Of a DNA stretch of 64,000 nucleotides, positions 46,614 through 56,076 are shown piece by piece; the stretch's first letter is position 1, and each line of letters starts with the position of its first letter. The notes under the pieces are model-generated. The model was not told the origin of the DNA and did not search any database. It worked only from the letters and a program-made list of their open reading frames with translations. Source of the DNA: Geminicoccaceae bacterium (GTDB lineage: Bacteria; Pseudomonadota; Alphaproteobacteria; Geminicoccales; Geminicoccaceae); the NCBI GenBank assembly GCA_025999455.1, contig AP024683.1, positions 2,239,501-2,303,500 of the forward strand, given 5' to 3'. The translations under genes and the position numbers were made by a program.

Positions 46614-48950
46614 ATGCCGCCATCACCACCGAGGTCGACCCCGACAGAGGATCGCCGGACGAGCTCGCCCGGGCTGCCGCCGCGCCTCGTCGAGGCCGCC
46701 GCCGAGCGCGAGGACGAACGGCGACCCGCCGAGCCGGGTGGTGATCGACCGGCCCACCTCGTAGGACTCAACCCCGAACAGCTCGCGGCCGTGACCGCAC
46801 CCGACGGCCCGCTCCTCGTGCTCGCCGGGGCCGGTACGGGCAAGACGCGGGTCCTGACCTGCCGCCTCGCGCATCTCTTGATCGAGGGTCGGGTGCGCGC
46901 GGGGGAGGTGCTCGCCGTCACCTTCACGAACAAGGCGGCGCGCGAGATGGGCGAGCGCGTCGAACGGCTGATCGGGCGCAGCGTTCAGGGCATGTGGCTC
47001 GGCACCTTCCACGCCATGGGCCTGCGCCTGTTGCGCGCCCATGCCGAGCTCGTCGGGCTGCGCCCGAATTTCACGATCCTCGACACCGACGACCAGCTCC
47101 GCCTCGTCCGTCAGGTGATCCAAGCGGCCGGGATCGACGAGCGGCGCTGGCCGGCGCGCGGCCTGCTCGCCCTGATCCAACGTTGGAAGGACAAGGGCTG
47201 GACCCCCGAGCGCGTGCCGGAGGCCGAGCTCGGCGAGTTCGCGATGGGCCGGGCGCGCGAGCTCTATGCCGCCTATCAGGCACGGCTCGCCACGCTCAAC
47301 GCCTGCGACTTCGGTGACCTGCTCCTGCACGGCCTTTCCCTGCTGACCGGCCATCCGGAGCTGCTCGAGCGCTACCAGCGACGGTTCCGGGCGATCCTGG
47401 TCGACGAGTATCAAGACACCAACGTCGCCCAATATCTGTGGCTTCGGCTTCTCGCCCAACAGCACGGGAACATCACCTGCGTGGGTGACGACGATCAATC
47501 GATCTATTCCTGGCGCGGCGCGGAAGTCGGCAACATCCTCCGTTTCGAGCAGGACTTCCCGGGTGCGCGGATCGTGCGCCTCGAGCGCAACTATCGCTCG
47601 ACCGGACACATCCTGGGTGCCGCGAGCGGTCTCATCGCCCACAATCGCGCCCGGCACGGCAAGACGCTCTGGACCGAAGGCGAGATGGGCGAGCCGGTCA
47701 GGGTCGCCGGGCTCTGGGACGAGGAGGAAGAAGCGCGCTGGATCGGCCAGGAGATCGAGGCCCTCCAACGGCGCGGCGAACCGCTCTCCTCGATCGCCGT
47801 CCTGGTCCGCGCCGGCTTCCAGACCCGTGCCTTCGAGGAGCGCTTCATCCAGATGGGCCTGCCCTATCGCGTGGTCGGCGGGCCACGCTTCTACGAGCGG
47901 CAGGAGATCCGCGACGCGATCGCCTATCTCCGCCTCGTCGTGTCGCCGGACGACGATCTCGCCTTCGAGCGGATCGTGAACCTACCGCGGCGCGGCATCG
48001 GCGAAGCGGCGCTCAAGACCCTCCACGCCGCCGCCCGAGCGCGCGGCCAGAGCCTCGTGCGCACGGCCCGCGAGCTCGTGCTCACCGACGAGCTCGCGCC
48101 CCGGACCCGATCGGCACTCGCCCGCTTCCTCGACCAGCTCGACCATTGGCGCGGCCAGCTCGCCGAGCGGAGCCCCCGGGCGATGGCCGAACTCGTCCTC
48201 GAAGAATCGGGCTACGTCGCGATGTGGCAGGCCGAGCGGACGGCCGATGCCGAGGGTCGGCTCGACAATCTCAAAGAATTCGCCGAGGCGCTCGAAGAAT
48301 TCGACGGGCTCGGTGCGTTCCTGGAGCACGTTGCGCTCGTCACCGAGAACACGGCCGACGCGGGTGCGGAGGTCGTGAGCGTGATGACCCTGCACGGCGC
48401 CAAAGGCCTCGAATTCGACACGGTCTTCCTCGCCGGCTGGGAAGAGGGGCTCTTCCCGAGCCAGCGGGCCCTCGACGAGGGGGGCAGCCGTGCGCTCGAG
48501 GAGGAGCGGCGGCTCGCCTACGTAGGCCTCACCCGGGCGCGGCGGCGCTGTGCCGTGAGCTTCGCCGCCAACCGCCGGCTCTACGGCCATTGGACGAGTG
48601 CCGTACCCTCTCGGTTCGTGGCCGAGCTCCCGGCCGAGCATGTCGAGGTCCTGCACCGCAGCCCCGGCGCGCGGCCCGATTGGGAGCTCCTCGGTGACCC
48701 GCTGCCGGCGGTCCGCCCGGCACCGTTCCGCACGCGTCGCGCCTTCACCGAGCGGGTGCTAGAGGGTCGCGCCGAGATCCTCGCGAGCCGGCCGCCCGCC
48801 GGCAGCCGCACCTTCCGGGTGGGCGAGCGGATCTTCCACGACAAGTTCGGCTACGGCCGGATCGAGGCGATCGACGGCGACAAGCTCGAGATCGCGTTCG
48901 AGAAAGCCGGCCGGAAGAAGGTCGTCGACAGTTTCGTGGACCCGGCATGA
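46614..48950 (+). CDS. uvrD: UvrD/PcrA-type ATP-dependent DNA helicase
   Basis: A 778-residue superfamily 1A helicase. After about 45 poorly conserved residues it has the Q motif NPEQLAAV, Walker A GAGTGKT, TFTNKAAREMGERV, DEYQDTN (motif II), DDDQSIYSWRGA (motif III), ERNYRST (motif IV), VMTLHGAKGLEFDTVFLAGWEEGLFPSQRA (motif V) and VGLTRARRR (motif VI). The C-terminus ends with the tudor-like GERIFHDKFGYGRIEAIDGDKLEIAFEKAGRKKVV that contacts RNA polymerase in PcrA/UvrD. ATG 46614 is preferred over an upstream GTG at 46446. It overlaps prmA by 4 bases. Confidence 0.93.
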   Translation: MPPSPPRSTPTEDRRTSSPGLPPRLVEAAAEREDERRPAEPGGDRPAHLVGLNPEQLAAVTAPDGPLLVLAGAGTGKTRVLTCRLAHLLIEGRVRAGEVLAVTFTNKAAREMGERVERLIGRSVQGMWLGTFHAMGLRLLRAHAELVGLRPNFTILDTDDQLRLVRQVIQAAGIDERRWPARGLLALIQRWKDKGWTPERVPEAELGEFAMGRARELYAAYQARLATLNACDFGDLLLHGLSLLTGHPELLERYQRRFRAILVDEYQDTNVAQYLWLRLLAQQHGNITCVGDDDQSIYSWRGAEVGNILRFEQDFPGARIVRLERNYRSTGHILGAASGLIAHNRARHGKTLWTEGEMGEPVRVAGLWDEEEEARWIGQEIEALQRRGEPLSSIAVLVRAGFQTRAFEERFIQMGLPYRVVGGPRFYERQEIRDAIAYLRLVVSPDDDLAFERIVNLPRRGIGEAALKTLHAAARARGQSLVRTARELVLTDELAPRTRSALARFLDQLDHWRGQLAERSPRAMAELVLEESGYVAMWQAERTADAEGRLDNLKEFAEALEEFDGLGAFLEHVALVTENTADAGAEVVSVMTLHGAKGLEFDTVFLAGWEEGLFPSQRALDEGGSRALEEERRLAYVGLTRARRRCAVSFAANRRLYGHWTSAVPSRFVAELPAEHVEVLHRSPGARPDWELLGDPLPAVRPAPFRTRRAFTERVLEGRAEILASRPPAGSRTFRVGERIFHDKFGYGRIEAIDGDKLEIAFEKAGRKKVVDSFVDPA

Positions 48951-49918
48951 GCGGCGCCGGCGCCGACGTCGGCGAACCCTCGGACGGGCCGCGTCTGTGT
49001 CGGGTTCGGCTCCTCGCCCCGGCGGGTGCCGTGCCGGCGCTCCTCGAGCGGCTCGAGCCCTTGGCCGATGCCGTCTCGGTCTTCGAGCACGAGGTCGACG
49101 AGGCGGCCGAGCCGCTCTCCTTCGAGGTCGATCTCTGGCTCGCCGAACGGCCGGACCCGACCCTTTTCCGCGCCCGGCTCGAAGAGGCCACGGAAGGGCT
49201 CGGGATCGCCCTTCCCGAGCGGCTCGAGGTCGAGGAACAGCCGCCCGAGACCTGGCTCGAGGTGGCGAAGCTGCGCGGCCCGCCGCTTCGGATCGGCCGC
49301 TTCCTGATCCGCCCCGATCCGGCCGAGCCCATCCCACCCGGGGTCGTGCCCATCGCGATGGAAGCCGGGCTCGCCTTCGGCTCGGGCGAGCACGCCACGA
49401 CGCGGGCGTGCCTCGAAGCCCTCGACCGGCTCGTCGTCCGCGCACCGGGCCGGGTGCTCGACCTCGGCTGCGGCTCGGGGATCCTCGCGATCGCCGCCGC
49501 CAAGGCCTGCCGCTGTCGCGTCTGGGCGGTCGACAACGATCCGATCGCGGTGCGGGTCGCGCGCGAGAACGTGCGGCTCAACGGTGTCGCCGACCGGGTC
49601 CGGGTCCTGCTCGGCGAGGGGCTCGCCCGCGCCGAGCTCCGGCGGGCCGCCCCCTTCGATCTCGTCCTCGCCAACATCCTGGCCGATCCGCTGATCGACC
49701 TCGCCCCGGCGCTCGCCGCCGCCCTCACGCCGGACGGCCGGCTCGTGCTCTCGGGCTTCCTCGATCGGCAGATCGCGGCGGTCGAAGACGCCTATCGCCG
49801 GCGGGGGCTCCGCCGCCTCGCCCGGATCGACCATCCGCCCTGGGCGGCCCTCGTGCTGGGCCGCTGCGGCGCCCGGCGCCGGCAGACGCGGACCGCTCGG
49901 GGTGCCCACCGAGCCTGA
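48947..49918 (+). CDS. prmA: Ribosomal protein L11 methyltransferase
   Basis: A 323-residue PrmA. The C-terminal catalytic domain has FGSGEHATTRACLEALDRL, DLGCGSGILAIAAAKACRCRVWAVDNDPIAVRVARENVRLNGV and LANILADPLIDLAPAL, which includes the family NxxxxP-type motif for amino methylation. The N-terminal substrate-binding domain (RLLAPAGAVPALLERLEPLADAVSVFEHEVDE) is diverged as usual. The start overlaps the uvrD stop. The last 25 residues are Arg-rich and not family-like. Confidence 0.9.
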   Translation: MSGAGADVGEPSDGPRLCRVRLLAPAGAVPALLERLEPLADAVSVFEHEVDEAAEPLSFEVDLWLAERPDPTLFRARLEEATEGLGIALPERLEVEEQPPETWLEVAKLRGPPLRIGRFLIRPDPAEPIPPGVVPIAMEAGLAFGSGEHATTRACLEALDRLVVRAPGRVLDLGCGSGILAIAAAKACRCRVWAVDNDPIAVRVARENVRLNGVADRVRVLLGEGLARAELRRAAPFDLVLANILADPLIDLAPALAAALTPDGRLVLSGFLDRQIAAVEDAYRRRGLRRLARIDHPPWAALVLGRCGARRRQTRTARGAHRA

Positions 49919-50916
49919 CGCGTCGGGCTTGTCGGTCGCGAGCGTCCGGTCCGTTCGGGGCCGACGCGCGGGACCTCCGGCGACGACCCTCCCGCGTCCG
50001 CAGAGAGGTGCCTCGGCAACCCGCCGACACGGTCGAGCGCCGGACCGCCCGTGACGCGCGGCCGGCGGCGAAGGACGGCCCAGTGGGACCTGGCCTCCGG
50101 TGGCCCGGGGGGCGAACCTGCCGGCCGGCCACGCGCAGGCGTGCTCGACCGCGTCGACGACATCGTCGGGACGGCACGACAGCTCGTCCGCCGAGAGCAC
50201 CGGGGCGCCCGAAAGCCGGCCGATTCCCGTGGCATCCCATGCAATCGGCACGGACGCCCCGTGCGAGGACGGCCGGCGAGGTCCGCATGGGCTCCCGGTT
50301 GTCCGAGCTCGGTCCGCCCCGGCGGTGACACGCGAGAGGCATCGGGTCGACCGCGGCGGCCGCATGTGCCGCTCCCGAGCGGTTCGGAACCTCCCGTCGA
50401 CGCGTTTCGCATCGAGGCCCCCTCCGGCCTCGAACCGTGTCGCGTCGCGCGCCCGTCCGCCGGACGTCCGGACGAGGTGCGGCGGATCGGGATCGGGGCT
50501 GGCGAGCCGGCGCGGCGCTCGCTGGCGGAAGATCGAGCGACGGATCCGGTCGCGCGCTTCTCGCCGCGACCGGCTCCGTAGGCCGGGCCGTCCGGACCCG
50601 ACGATACCCATCGGTCGTTCCGGCGGTCTCGGAGCGTGAGAGCCACGCCCGTCGACCGACGAGACGATCCCGGCTCTCGTCGATCCGGCCGTCCTCGACC
50701 CCGTCTCTCGGCGATGTTCTCTTCGAGGTTATATCCTTTGACTTTTTGTTGCCGTTGAAATTGATAGGTTTCGTGGACGTCGTTCCGGTCAGCTTCTCGT
50801 TTCGACTCGCCCCCTCTCGACGAACGCTTGACGACAGCTCGACCGCGATCGCACAGTCGGGCAAACGGCCGTGCGCACCGGGCGAGCCTCGGTCGCGCCG
50901 AGGGCGGAGGAAACGC
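49919..50916. other. About 1 kb gap without a gene; AT-rich island at its end
   Basis: The largest gap in the window. Frames exist on both strands, but their products are arginine- and proline-rich with no domain and no ribosome sites, as expected by chance at this GC content. Between about 50724 and 50825 the sequence becomes AT-rich, including TTGACT (50738-50743) followed after 17 bases by TTGATA, a poor -10. This island probably holds the promoter for the two unknown genes that follow. A decayed gene or an unrecognised RNA cannot be excluded. Confidence 0.55.
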
Positions 50917-51318
50917 ATGGCGCAGGCATTGCCCCGGCCCCTGCCCGACGAGCCGGCGGCGAGCGGGCCGGTCGAGCGGCTCGGCGATCCGGTCGCCGAT
51001 TACGTGGCGCTCTGGCTCGCGCTCGACGTGTTCCACGAGCGCGGCCGGCTCACCGAGGAGGGTTGGACCTTCTTGGTCGAGCATCTGCAGCGGCCGCTCG
51101 AGCTGCGGCTGCTGGAGCGGGCGCCGTCGACCGTCGAGGGCGCCATGCGCGCTCTCGCCCTCGCGAGCCATCTCGTGAGCTGTGTCGACGGCATGGTCGC
51201 GCCGGGCGAGCGGGCCTGGTACCAGCGGCTCCGCGACCATCTCCTCACGAGTGCGCGCGCCACGCTCGAGCGCCGGCTCCTGAACGATCAGGGCGCCGGA
51301 GCGGAGGTGCGGCCGTGA
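50917..51318 (+). CDS. Hypothetical helical protein
   Basis: A 133-residue protein of unknown function, predicted mostly alpha-helical (VADYVALWLALDVFHERGRLTEEGWTFLVEHLQRPLELRLLERAP, then RALALASHLVSCVDGMVAPGERAWYQRLRDHLL), with a Pro-rich N-terminus. No signal peptide or membrane helix. GGCGGAGG precedes ATG 50917. Its TGA overlaps the GTG of the next gene, so the two are translationally coupled and likely work together. Confidence 0.6.
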   Translation: MAQALPRPLPDEPAASGPVERLGDPVADYVALWLALDVFHERGRLTEEGWTFLVEHLQRPLELRLLERAPSTVEGAMRALALASHLVSCVDGMVAPGERAWYQRLRDHLLTSARATLERRLLNDQGAGAEVRP

Positions 51319-52202
51319 ACCCGCACGCCGATCCCGAGACCCGGCCGGCTGCGGCCGAGCCGCTCCTCGCCCGCCTGCCGGCCGACCGCCCCTGGCTGCT
51401 CGCCGTCCCGGTCGAGGACGACGCGCTCGCACCGAGCCTGCCGGCCGGGAGTGTCGCGGTCGTGGATGCGACCGATCGGCGGCTGGTCGACGGTGAAATC
51501 TACGCGGTCCGACGCGCCGAGGCGGCGGAGCTCTGGCTCTGGTGCGAAGGTTTCGCCCGACTCGGCCGGTCGGTCGGTGGACGGTCTGTGGGCACCCTCG
51601 CGAGCCTCGGCGAGCCGCCGCGCTGGCGCGGCCCGGTCGAGCCCGAGGAGCTCGTGGTGCTCGGCCGGGTCGTGGGCGCGCTCGGGCCCGCCGAGCCCGC
51701 GGCCGATCTCGTCCTGACTTTGGAGCAGGAGCGCGCAGCTCTCGCGGAACGGTTGGCACTCGCTCGGCTCGAGCTCGACGAGGTCGAGCGCGAATGGCAC
51801 GATCGACCGAACCCGCTCGCCGGGCTCGAGGGACTGCCACCGGGCGAACTCCGCGCACGACTGGAGGCGAGACGGGCCGATCCGTCGGTGGCCCTGCGGC
51901 TCGACCTCCAGCTTCGGATCGATGCCCTCGAAGCGCGCATCGGCCGCCTCGAAACGTTGATCGCCGAGGCCCCGGCGATCAGCCTCGAAGGGGTGCGTAC
52001 CAAGCTCCAGCTCGTCTGGAGCCTCAACCACGCGCCCTTGCCGGCGGTCGAGGGCGACCTCGAGCGGGCGGCGATCGCCTCGGCACTGCGCGCCCTCGAT
52101 GCCCTCCTGGCGAGCGAGCCTGCCGCACGTCCGGCAGCCCCGCAGGCGCCGCCGCGCTCGGCCGTGCTCCGCCTCGTCCCCTCCCCGCGTCGGCGCCGCT
52201 GA
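51315..52202 (+). CDS. S24/LexA-like domain protein with coiled coil, catalytic serine absent
   Basis: A 295-residue protein. Residues about 28-110 resemble the C-terminal fold of S24 repressor proteases (LLAVPVEDDALAPSLPAGSVAVVDATDRRLVDGEIYAVRR, then GRVVGAL). The serine expected in the [GE]DSM motif is Ala37 and the lysine after the GxxYxV strand appears as Arg, so self-cleavage is unlikely. Residues about 125-200 are Glu/Leu/Arg-rich and predicted coiled coil. No helix-turn-helix is visible. It could be a regulatory or structural derivative of a phage-type repressor; the role is unknown. It is coupled to the 133-residue protein. Confidence 0.6.
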   Translation: MNPHADPETRPAAAEPLLARLPADRPWLLAVPVEDDALAPSLPAGSVAVVDATDRRLVDGEIYAVRRAEAAELWLWCEGFARLGRSVGGRSVGTLASLGEPPRWRGPVEPEELVVLGRVVGALGPAEPAADLVLTLEQERAALAERLALARLELDEVEREWHDRPNPLAGLEGLPPGELRARLEARRADPSVALRLDLQLRIDALEARIGRLETLIAEAPAISLEGVRTKLQLVWSLNHAPLPAVEGDLERAAIASALRALDALLASEPAARPAAPQAPPRSAVLRLVPSPRRRR

Positions 52203-52302
52203 GACCGTCCCTCGGCCGCGTTCCGAACCGTCACCCGAACCGACTTTCCCGCCCTGTGGAAGCCTGCTATGCGGCGGACGAAGAGGTCGGGGAGGATCCG
52301 TG

Positions 52303-53262
52303 ATGCGTCGTTGGCTCGCCGCCGCGTTGACCGTGGCCTTCGTCGGTACCGCCGAGGCGGCGCCGGACAAGCTCGAATGTCTGGCGCCGGCCAAGCCCGG
52401 CGGTGGTTTCGATTTGACCTGCCAGCTCCTGCGTCTGTCGCTGCAGAACGCCAAGCTCGTCTCGCAGCCGGTCGCCGTGAACTACATGGAAGGCGGGGTG
52501 GGTGCCGTCGCCTACAACCACGTCGTGGGCACCCGCCCGGCCGATCCGGGGCTCGTCGTCGCGGCCTCCTCGGGCTCGGCCCTTCTGATCGCCCAGAAGA
52601 AGTTCGGCGCCCACGACGAGAACGCGGTGCGTTGGCTCGCCGCCCTCGGCGCCGACTACGGGGTTCTCGCCGTGAGCGCCGACTCGCCCTACAAGTCCTT
52701 GAAGGAACTGGGTGAGGCCTTCAAGGCGAACCCCTCCTCCCTGCCCGTGGGGGGCGGCGGGGCGATCGGCTCGCAGGACTGGATGAAGGCCGCGATCTTC
52801 GCCAAGGCCGTGGGCGTCGATCCGAAGAGCATGCGCTACGCCGCGCTCGAGGGGGGCGGCGCCGTGCTGACCGCCCTCCAAGGCGGCCACGTCAAGATCG
52901 GCTCCGGTGACGCGGCCGAGATGGCGGCGCTGCACAAGGCCGGCCAGGTCCGCATCCTCGCGGTCATGAGCGAGGAACGGCTGCCCGGTGACCTGGCCGA
53001 TGTCCCGACCGCGAAAGAGCAGGGCCTCGACCTCGTCTGGACGATCTGGCGTGGCTACTACATGGGCCCCAAGGTCTCGGACGCGGACTACGCCTGGTGG
53101 GTCGATCTCTTGAAGAAACTCACCGCGACCCCGGAGTTCGCCGCCGAACGCCAGGCCCGCGGCCTCTTTCCCTTCACCAAGATCGGCCCCGACTTCGTGC
53201 AGCAGGTGAAGGCCGACGTGGCCCGCTTCCGCGAGCTCGCCAAGGAAGCCGGGCTCATGTGA
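52303..53262 (+). CDS. tctC: Tripartite tricarboxylate transporter binding protein (TctC family)
   Basis: A 319-residue periplasmic binding protein with a Sec signal of about 19 residues (cleavage after AEA). Family features: LECLAPAKPGGGFDLTCQLLRLSL, a ligand loop typical of TctC/Bug proteins, VNYMEGGVGAVAYNHV, and GGGGAIGSQDWMKA. It delivers a carboxylate or similar organic anion to TctAB; the ligand is not determined. GGAGGA lies before ATG 52303. It leads the tctCBA operon. Confidence 0.9.
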   Translation: MRRWLAAALTVAFVGTAEAAPDKLECLAPAKPGGGFDLTCQLLRLSLQNAKLVSQPVAVNYMEGGVGAVAYNHVVGTRPADPGLVVAASSGSALLIAQKKFGAHDENAVRWLAALGADYGVLAVSADSPYKSLKELGEAFKANPSSLPVGGGGAIGSQDWMKAAIFAKAVGVDPKSMRYAALEGGGAVLTALQGGHVKIGSGDAAEMAALHKAGQVRILAVMSEERLPGDLADVPTAKEQGLDLVWTIWRGYYMGPKVSDADYAWWVDLLKKLTATPEFAAERQARGLFPFTKIGPDFVQQVKADVARFRELAKEAGLM

Positions 53263-53293
53263 GGGGCCCCGGGGCCCGAGGGGTACGCCGAAC

Positions 53294-53758
53294 GTGGCGC
53301 GGGGCGAGGGCGGAGCCGGGTTCGCCGCGAGGGTACCGGCGCTCGTCCTTCTCGCGCTCGCCCTCGCCTACGGCTTCGAGGCCTCGCGGATCGAGTATGC
53401 CTTCAGCTCCGATCCGCTCGGCCCGCGCGCCTTCCCGCTCGGGCTCGCCGGCGTTCTGGCACTCCTCGCGATCGCCTGGTTCGTCCGCCCCGGCCCGGCC
53501 GAGCCCTGGCCGCGCGGCACCCTTCTCCTCCAGGTCGTGGGCCTCGTGGCCCTCGCCTTCCTCGCCGCCTGGCTCTTCGACCGGGCCGGCTTCCTGATCG
53601 CCATGGGGCTTTTCGGCGCCGGGGTGGCCTCGATGTTCCGCGCCACCCCGCTGCAGGCGATCGTGACGGGCGTGGCCCAAGCGCTCCTCTGGTGGCTCGT
53701 CTTCGCCAAGGGCCTCCGGATCCCGCTGCCCGTGGGCAGCTGGTTCACGGGCTCTTGA
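53294..53758 (+). CDS. tctB: Tripartite tricarboxylate transporter small permease (TctB family)
   Basis: A 154-residue membrane protein with four hydrophobic segments and the TctB signature DPLGPRAFPLGLAGVLALLAIAWF in the first half, then GFLIAMGLFGAGVASMF and a final LLWWLVFAKGLRIPLPVG. It pairs with TctA in the symporter. The start is GTG 53294, 31 bases after tctC and 4 before tctA. Confidence 0.87.
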   Translation: MARGEGGAGFAARVPALVLLALALAYGFEASRIEYAFSSDPLGPRAFPLGLAGVLALLAIAWFVRPGPAEPWPRGTLLLQVVGLVALAFLAAWLFDRAGFLIAMGLFGAGVASMFRATPLQAIVTGVAQALLWWLVFAKGLRIPLPVGSWFTGS

Positions 53759-53762
53759 TCCC

Positions 53763-55250
53763 GTGTCGCTCGACTATCTCTGGACCGGCTTCGCGGTCGC
53801 GCTCCAGTGGCAGAACCTGCTGTTCGGGCTCGTGGGCTGCTTCCTCGGCACGATGGTGGGGGCGCTGCCGGCGATCGGCCCGATCAACGGGATCGCCCTC
53901 CTCCTGCCGCTCGCCTACACGCTCGGGGTGCCGGCCGAGAGCACGATGATCCTCTTGGCCGGCGTCTATTACGGCGCCGAATATGGCGGACGGATCTCCT
54001 CGATCCTCTTGAACGTGCCGGGTGACGCCGGAGCGGTCATGACCGCCCTCGACGGGAACCCGATGGCCCGCCAGGGCCGTGGCGCGGAAGCGCTCGCGCT
54101 CTCGGGCATCGCCTCCTTCGTGGGCGGGATGCTCTCGGTCCTAGGCTTGACGCTCTTCGCCCCGCTCTTGGGCAGGCTCGCGATCGGCTTCGGCCCGGCC
54201 GAATATTTCGTCTTGATGGTCTTCGCCTTCGCCACCCTCACCTCGATGGTGGGCGAGCAGCCGATCAAGACGATGATCGGCGCGGCGATCGGCTTGGCAC
54301 TCACGACGATCGGCCTCGATCCGACGAGCGGGGCCTATCGCTTCACCTTCGACGAGCCCGAACTCCACGACGGGATCGAGTTCATCATCCTCGTGATCGG
54401 CCTCTTCTCGATCAGCGAGGTGCTCCTCCTGCTCGAACAGCAGCACCGCGGCACGCTGCAGGTGCTGGCGATCGGCCGCGGCTTCCCGAGCCTCGCCACG
54501 CTGCGCGCGTGCCTCGGCGCCATGCTGCGCGGGACCGGGATCGGCTTCGTCATCGGCGTGCTGCCGGGCACCGGGGCCTCGGTCGCGAGTGCCGTCTCCT
54601 ACACGACGGAAAAGCGGCTCTCCGACCGGGAGGGAACGTTCGGCAAGGGCGATCCGCGCGGCCTCGCCGCCCCGGAGGCCGCCAACAACGCCGCGGCCGG
54701 CGGCGCGTTCGTGCCGATGCTCACCCTCGGTGTGCCGGGGAGCGGCACGACGGCCGTCATGCTCGGCGCCCTCCTCCTCTACAACATCCAACCCGGGCCG
54801 CAGCTCTTCACCGAACGACCGGAAATCGCGGGCGGGCTCGTCGCCTCGATGTACGTCGGCAACCTCCTGCTGCTCGCCCTCAACCTGCCGCTCGTCCAGC
54901 TCTTCGTGCGGATGCTCTTGCTGCCGAACTGGATCCTCTTGCCCGGGATCCTGACGCTCGCCTTCCTCGGCGTCTACAGCACCTATGCGAGCACGCTTTC
55001 GATCGTGATCATGCTCGCGATCGGCGTCGTGGGCTATCTCTTGCGCAAGCTCGGCTTCGACCTCGCGCCCGTGATTCTGGGTTTCGTCCTCGGCAAGGTC
55101 ATGGAGACGAACCTCAGGAACGCCCTCGCGATCAGCGGCGGCGAGCTCGGCATCCTGTTCGAGAGCACGATCTGCCAGGTCCTCTGGGCGCTCGCGCTCC
55201 TCGTCCTCGTGGCACCCTTGCTCCTGCGGCGGCGAGCCACGTCGTCCTGA
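53763..55250 (+). CDS. tctA: Tripartite tricarboxylate transporter large permease (TctA family)
   Basis: A 495-residue polytopic permease with the TctA hallmarks GCFLGTMVGALPAIGPINGIALLLPLAYTL, YYGAEYGGRISSILLNVPGDAGAVMTALDGNPMARQG, and the repeat-related IGFVIGVLPGTGASVASAVSY plus AAAGGAFVPMLTLGVPGSGTTAVMLGALLLYNIQPGP. It provides the substrate path of the tripartite transporter. The start is GTG 53763. Confidence 0.94.
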   Translation: MSLDYLWTGFAVALQWQNLLFGLVGCFLGTMVGALPAIGPINGIALLLPLAYTLGVPAESTMILLAGVYYGAEYGGRISSILLNVPGDAGAVMTALDGNPMARQGRGAEALALSGIASFVGGMLSVLGLTLFAPLLGRLAIGFGPAEYFVLMVFAFATLTSMVGEQPIKTMIGAAIGLALTTIGLDPTSGAYRFTFDEPELHDGIEFIILVIGLFSISEVLLLLEQQHRGTLQVLAIGRGFPSLATLRACLGAMLRGTGIGFVIGVLPGTGASVASAVSYTTEKRLSDREGTFGKGDPRGLAAPEAANNAAAGGAFVPMLTLGVPGSGTTAVMLGALLLYNIQPGPQLFTERPEIAGGLVASMYVGNLLLLALNLPLVQLFVRMLLLPNWILLPGILTLAFLGVYSTYASTLSIVIMLAIGVVGYLLRKLGFDLAPVILGFVLGKVMETNLRNALAISGGELGILFESTICQVLWALALLVLVAPLLLRRRATSS

Positions 55251-55273
55251 GGCGGTTCGCGGTCGCTCCGCAG

Positions 55274-55302
55274 TTGCCGAGCCGGAAGGGCTCTGCTAAG
55301 AG
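55274..55302 (+). promoter_or_regulatory. Candidate rpmI-rplT promoter
   Basis: TTGCCG (55274-55279), a 17-base spacer and TAAGAG (55297-55302) precede rpmI by 68 bases. The element is weak in the -10 but shares spacing with the other promoters proposed here. Confidence 0.4.
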
Positions 55303-55370
55303 CCGCGGGCTCGCGGGCGGAGCCGACGGTCGCCCGCGTCGGCCGACCTGTTCCCCGGAGTCCGCATCCC

Positions 55371-55568
55371 ATGCCCAAGATGAAGACCAAGCGGAGTGCC
55401 GCCAAGCGCTTCAGCTTCACCGGGACCGGCAAGGTCAAGCGGGCGCACGCCTTCCATCGCCACAACTTCACCGGCAAGCCCAAGGCGGCCAAGATGCGGC
55501 ACCGCAAGCCGGCCTATCTCGAGGCGGGCGACGCGGCGCTCGTCCGGCTGATGCTCCCCTATCGCTGA
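55371..55568 (+). CDS. rpmI: 50S ribosomal protein L35
   Basis: A 65-residue, highly basic L35: [22 protein letters not shown], then [24 protein letters not shown]. Usual length. It precedes rplT as normal, but infC, which often leads this operon, is absent upstream; tctA lies there instead. Confidence 0.97.
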   Translation: MPKMKTKRSAAKRFSFTGTGKVKRAHAFHRHNFTGKPKAAKMRHRKPAYLEAGDAALVRLMLPYR

Positions 55569-55619
55569 GCGGCCGCGTCCCCGGTTCACCCACGCGACAG
55601 CTTCCGAGGCTCGACGACC

Positions 55620-55979
55620 ATGGCTCGTGTCAAGCGCGGTACCACCTCGCACGCCCGGCACAAGAAGATCCTGGCCCAGGTCAAGGGGCACCGCGGCCGC
55701 CGCTCGACCTGCATCAAGACGGCGCGGTTGTCGCTCGAGAAGGCGCTGCAATACGCCTATCGCGACCGCCGCCAGCGCAAGCGCGACTTCCGCTCGCTCT
55801 GGATCCAGCGGATCAACGCCGCCGTCCGCGCCGCGGGGCTCACCTATTCGCGCTTCATCCACGGGCTCGAGCGGGCCGGGATCGAGGTCGACCGGAAGAT
55901 CCTGGCCGATCTCGCGGTGCGCGACCCGGCGGGGTTCAACCTCTTCGTCCAACGGGCGGAAGCGGCCCTCCGCGCCTGA
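55620..55979 (+). CDS. rplT: 50S ribosomal protein L20
   Basis: A 119-residue L20: [55 protein letters not shown] and [26 protein letters not shown]. Standard length. It binds 23S rRNA early in assembly and in many bacteria represses its own operon; no leader structure is resolved here. Confidence 0.98.
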   Translation: MARVKRGTTSHARHKKILAQVKGHRGRRSTCIKTARLSLEKALQYAYRDRRQRKRDFRSLWIQRINAAVRAAGLTYSRFIHGLERAGIEVDRKILADLAVRDPAGFNLFVQRAEAALRA

Positions 55980-56003
55980 GCCTCGGGGCTCGGGCATCGT
56001 CCG

Positions 56004-56021
56004 GGGGGCCGCGAGGCCCCC
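56004..56021 (+). terminator. Stem-loop between rplT and pheS
   Basis: GGGGGCC (56004-56010), loop GCGA, GGCCCCC (56015-56021), followed by TCTTCGTT. The stem is strong but the T tract is poor; it may act as a partial terminator or attenuator before pheST. Confidence 0.45.
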
Positions 56022-56076
56022 TCTTCGTTCGTGCGGGCGGCGCGCGCCCGATCGGCGGCAAGGGGCGAGGTCGACC

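Noticed and set aside
50051-50639. Frames in the 1 kb gap before the S24-like cassette
   Set aside because: Products are Arg/Pro-rich, overlap one another, lack ribosome sites and show no domain; treated as non-coding.
51315-52202. Active LexA/CI-type self-cleaving repressor
   Set aside because: The catalytic serine and lysine positions are Ala and Arg, and no DNA-binding domain precedes the domain.
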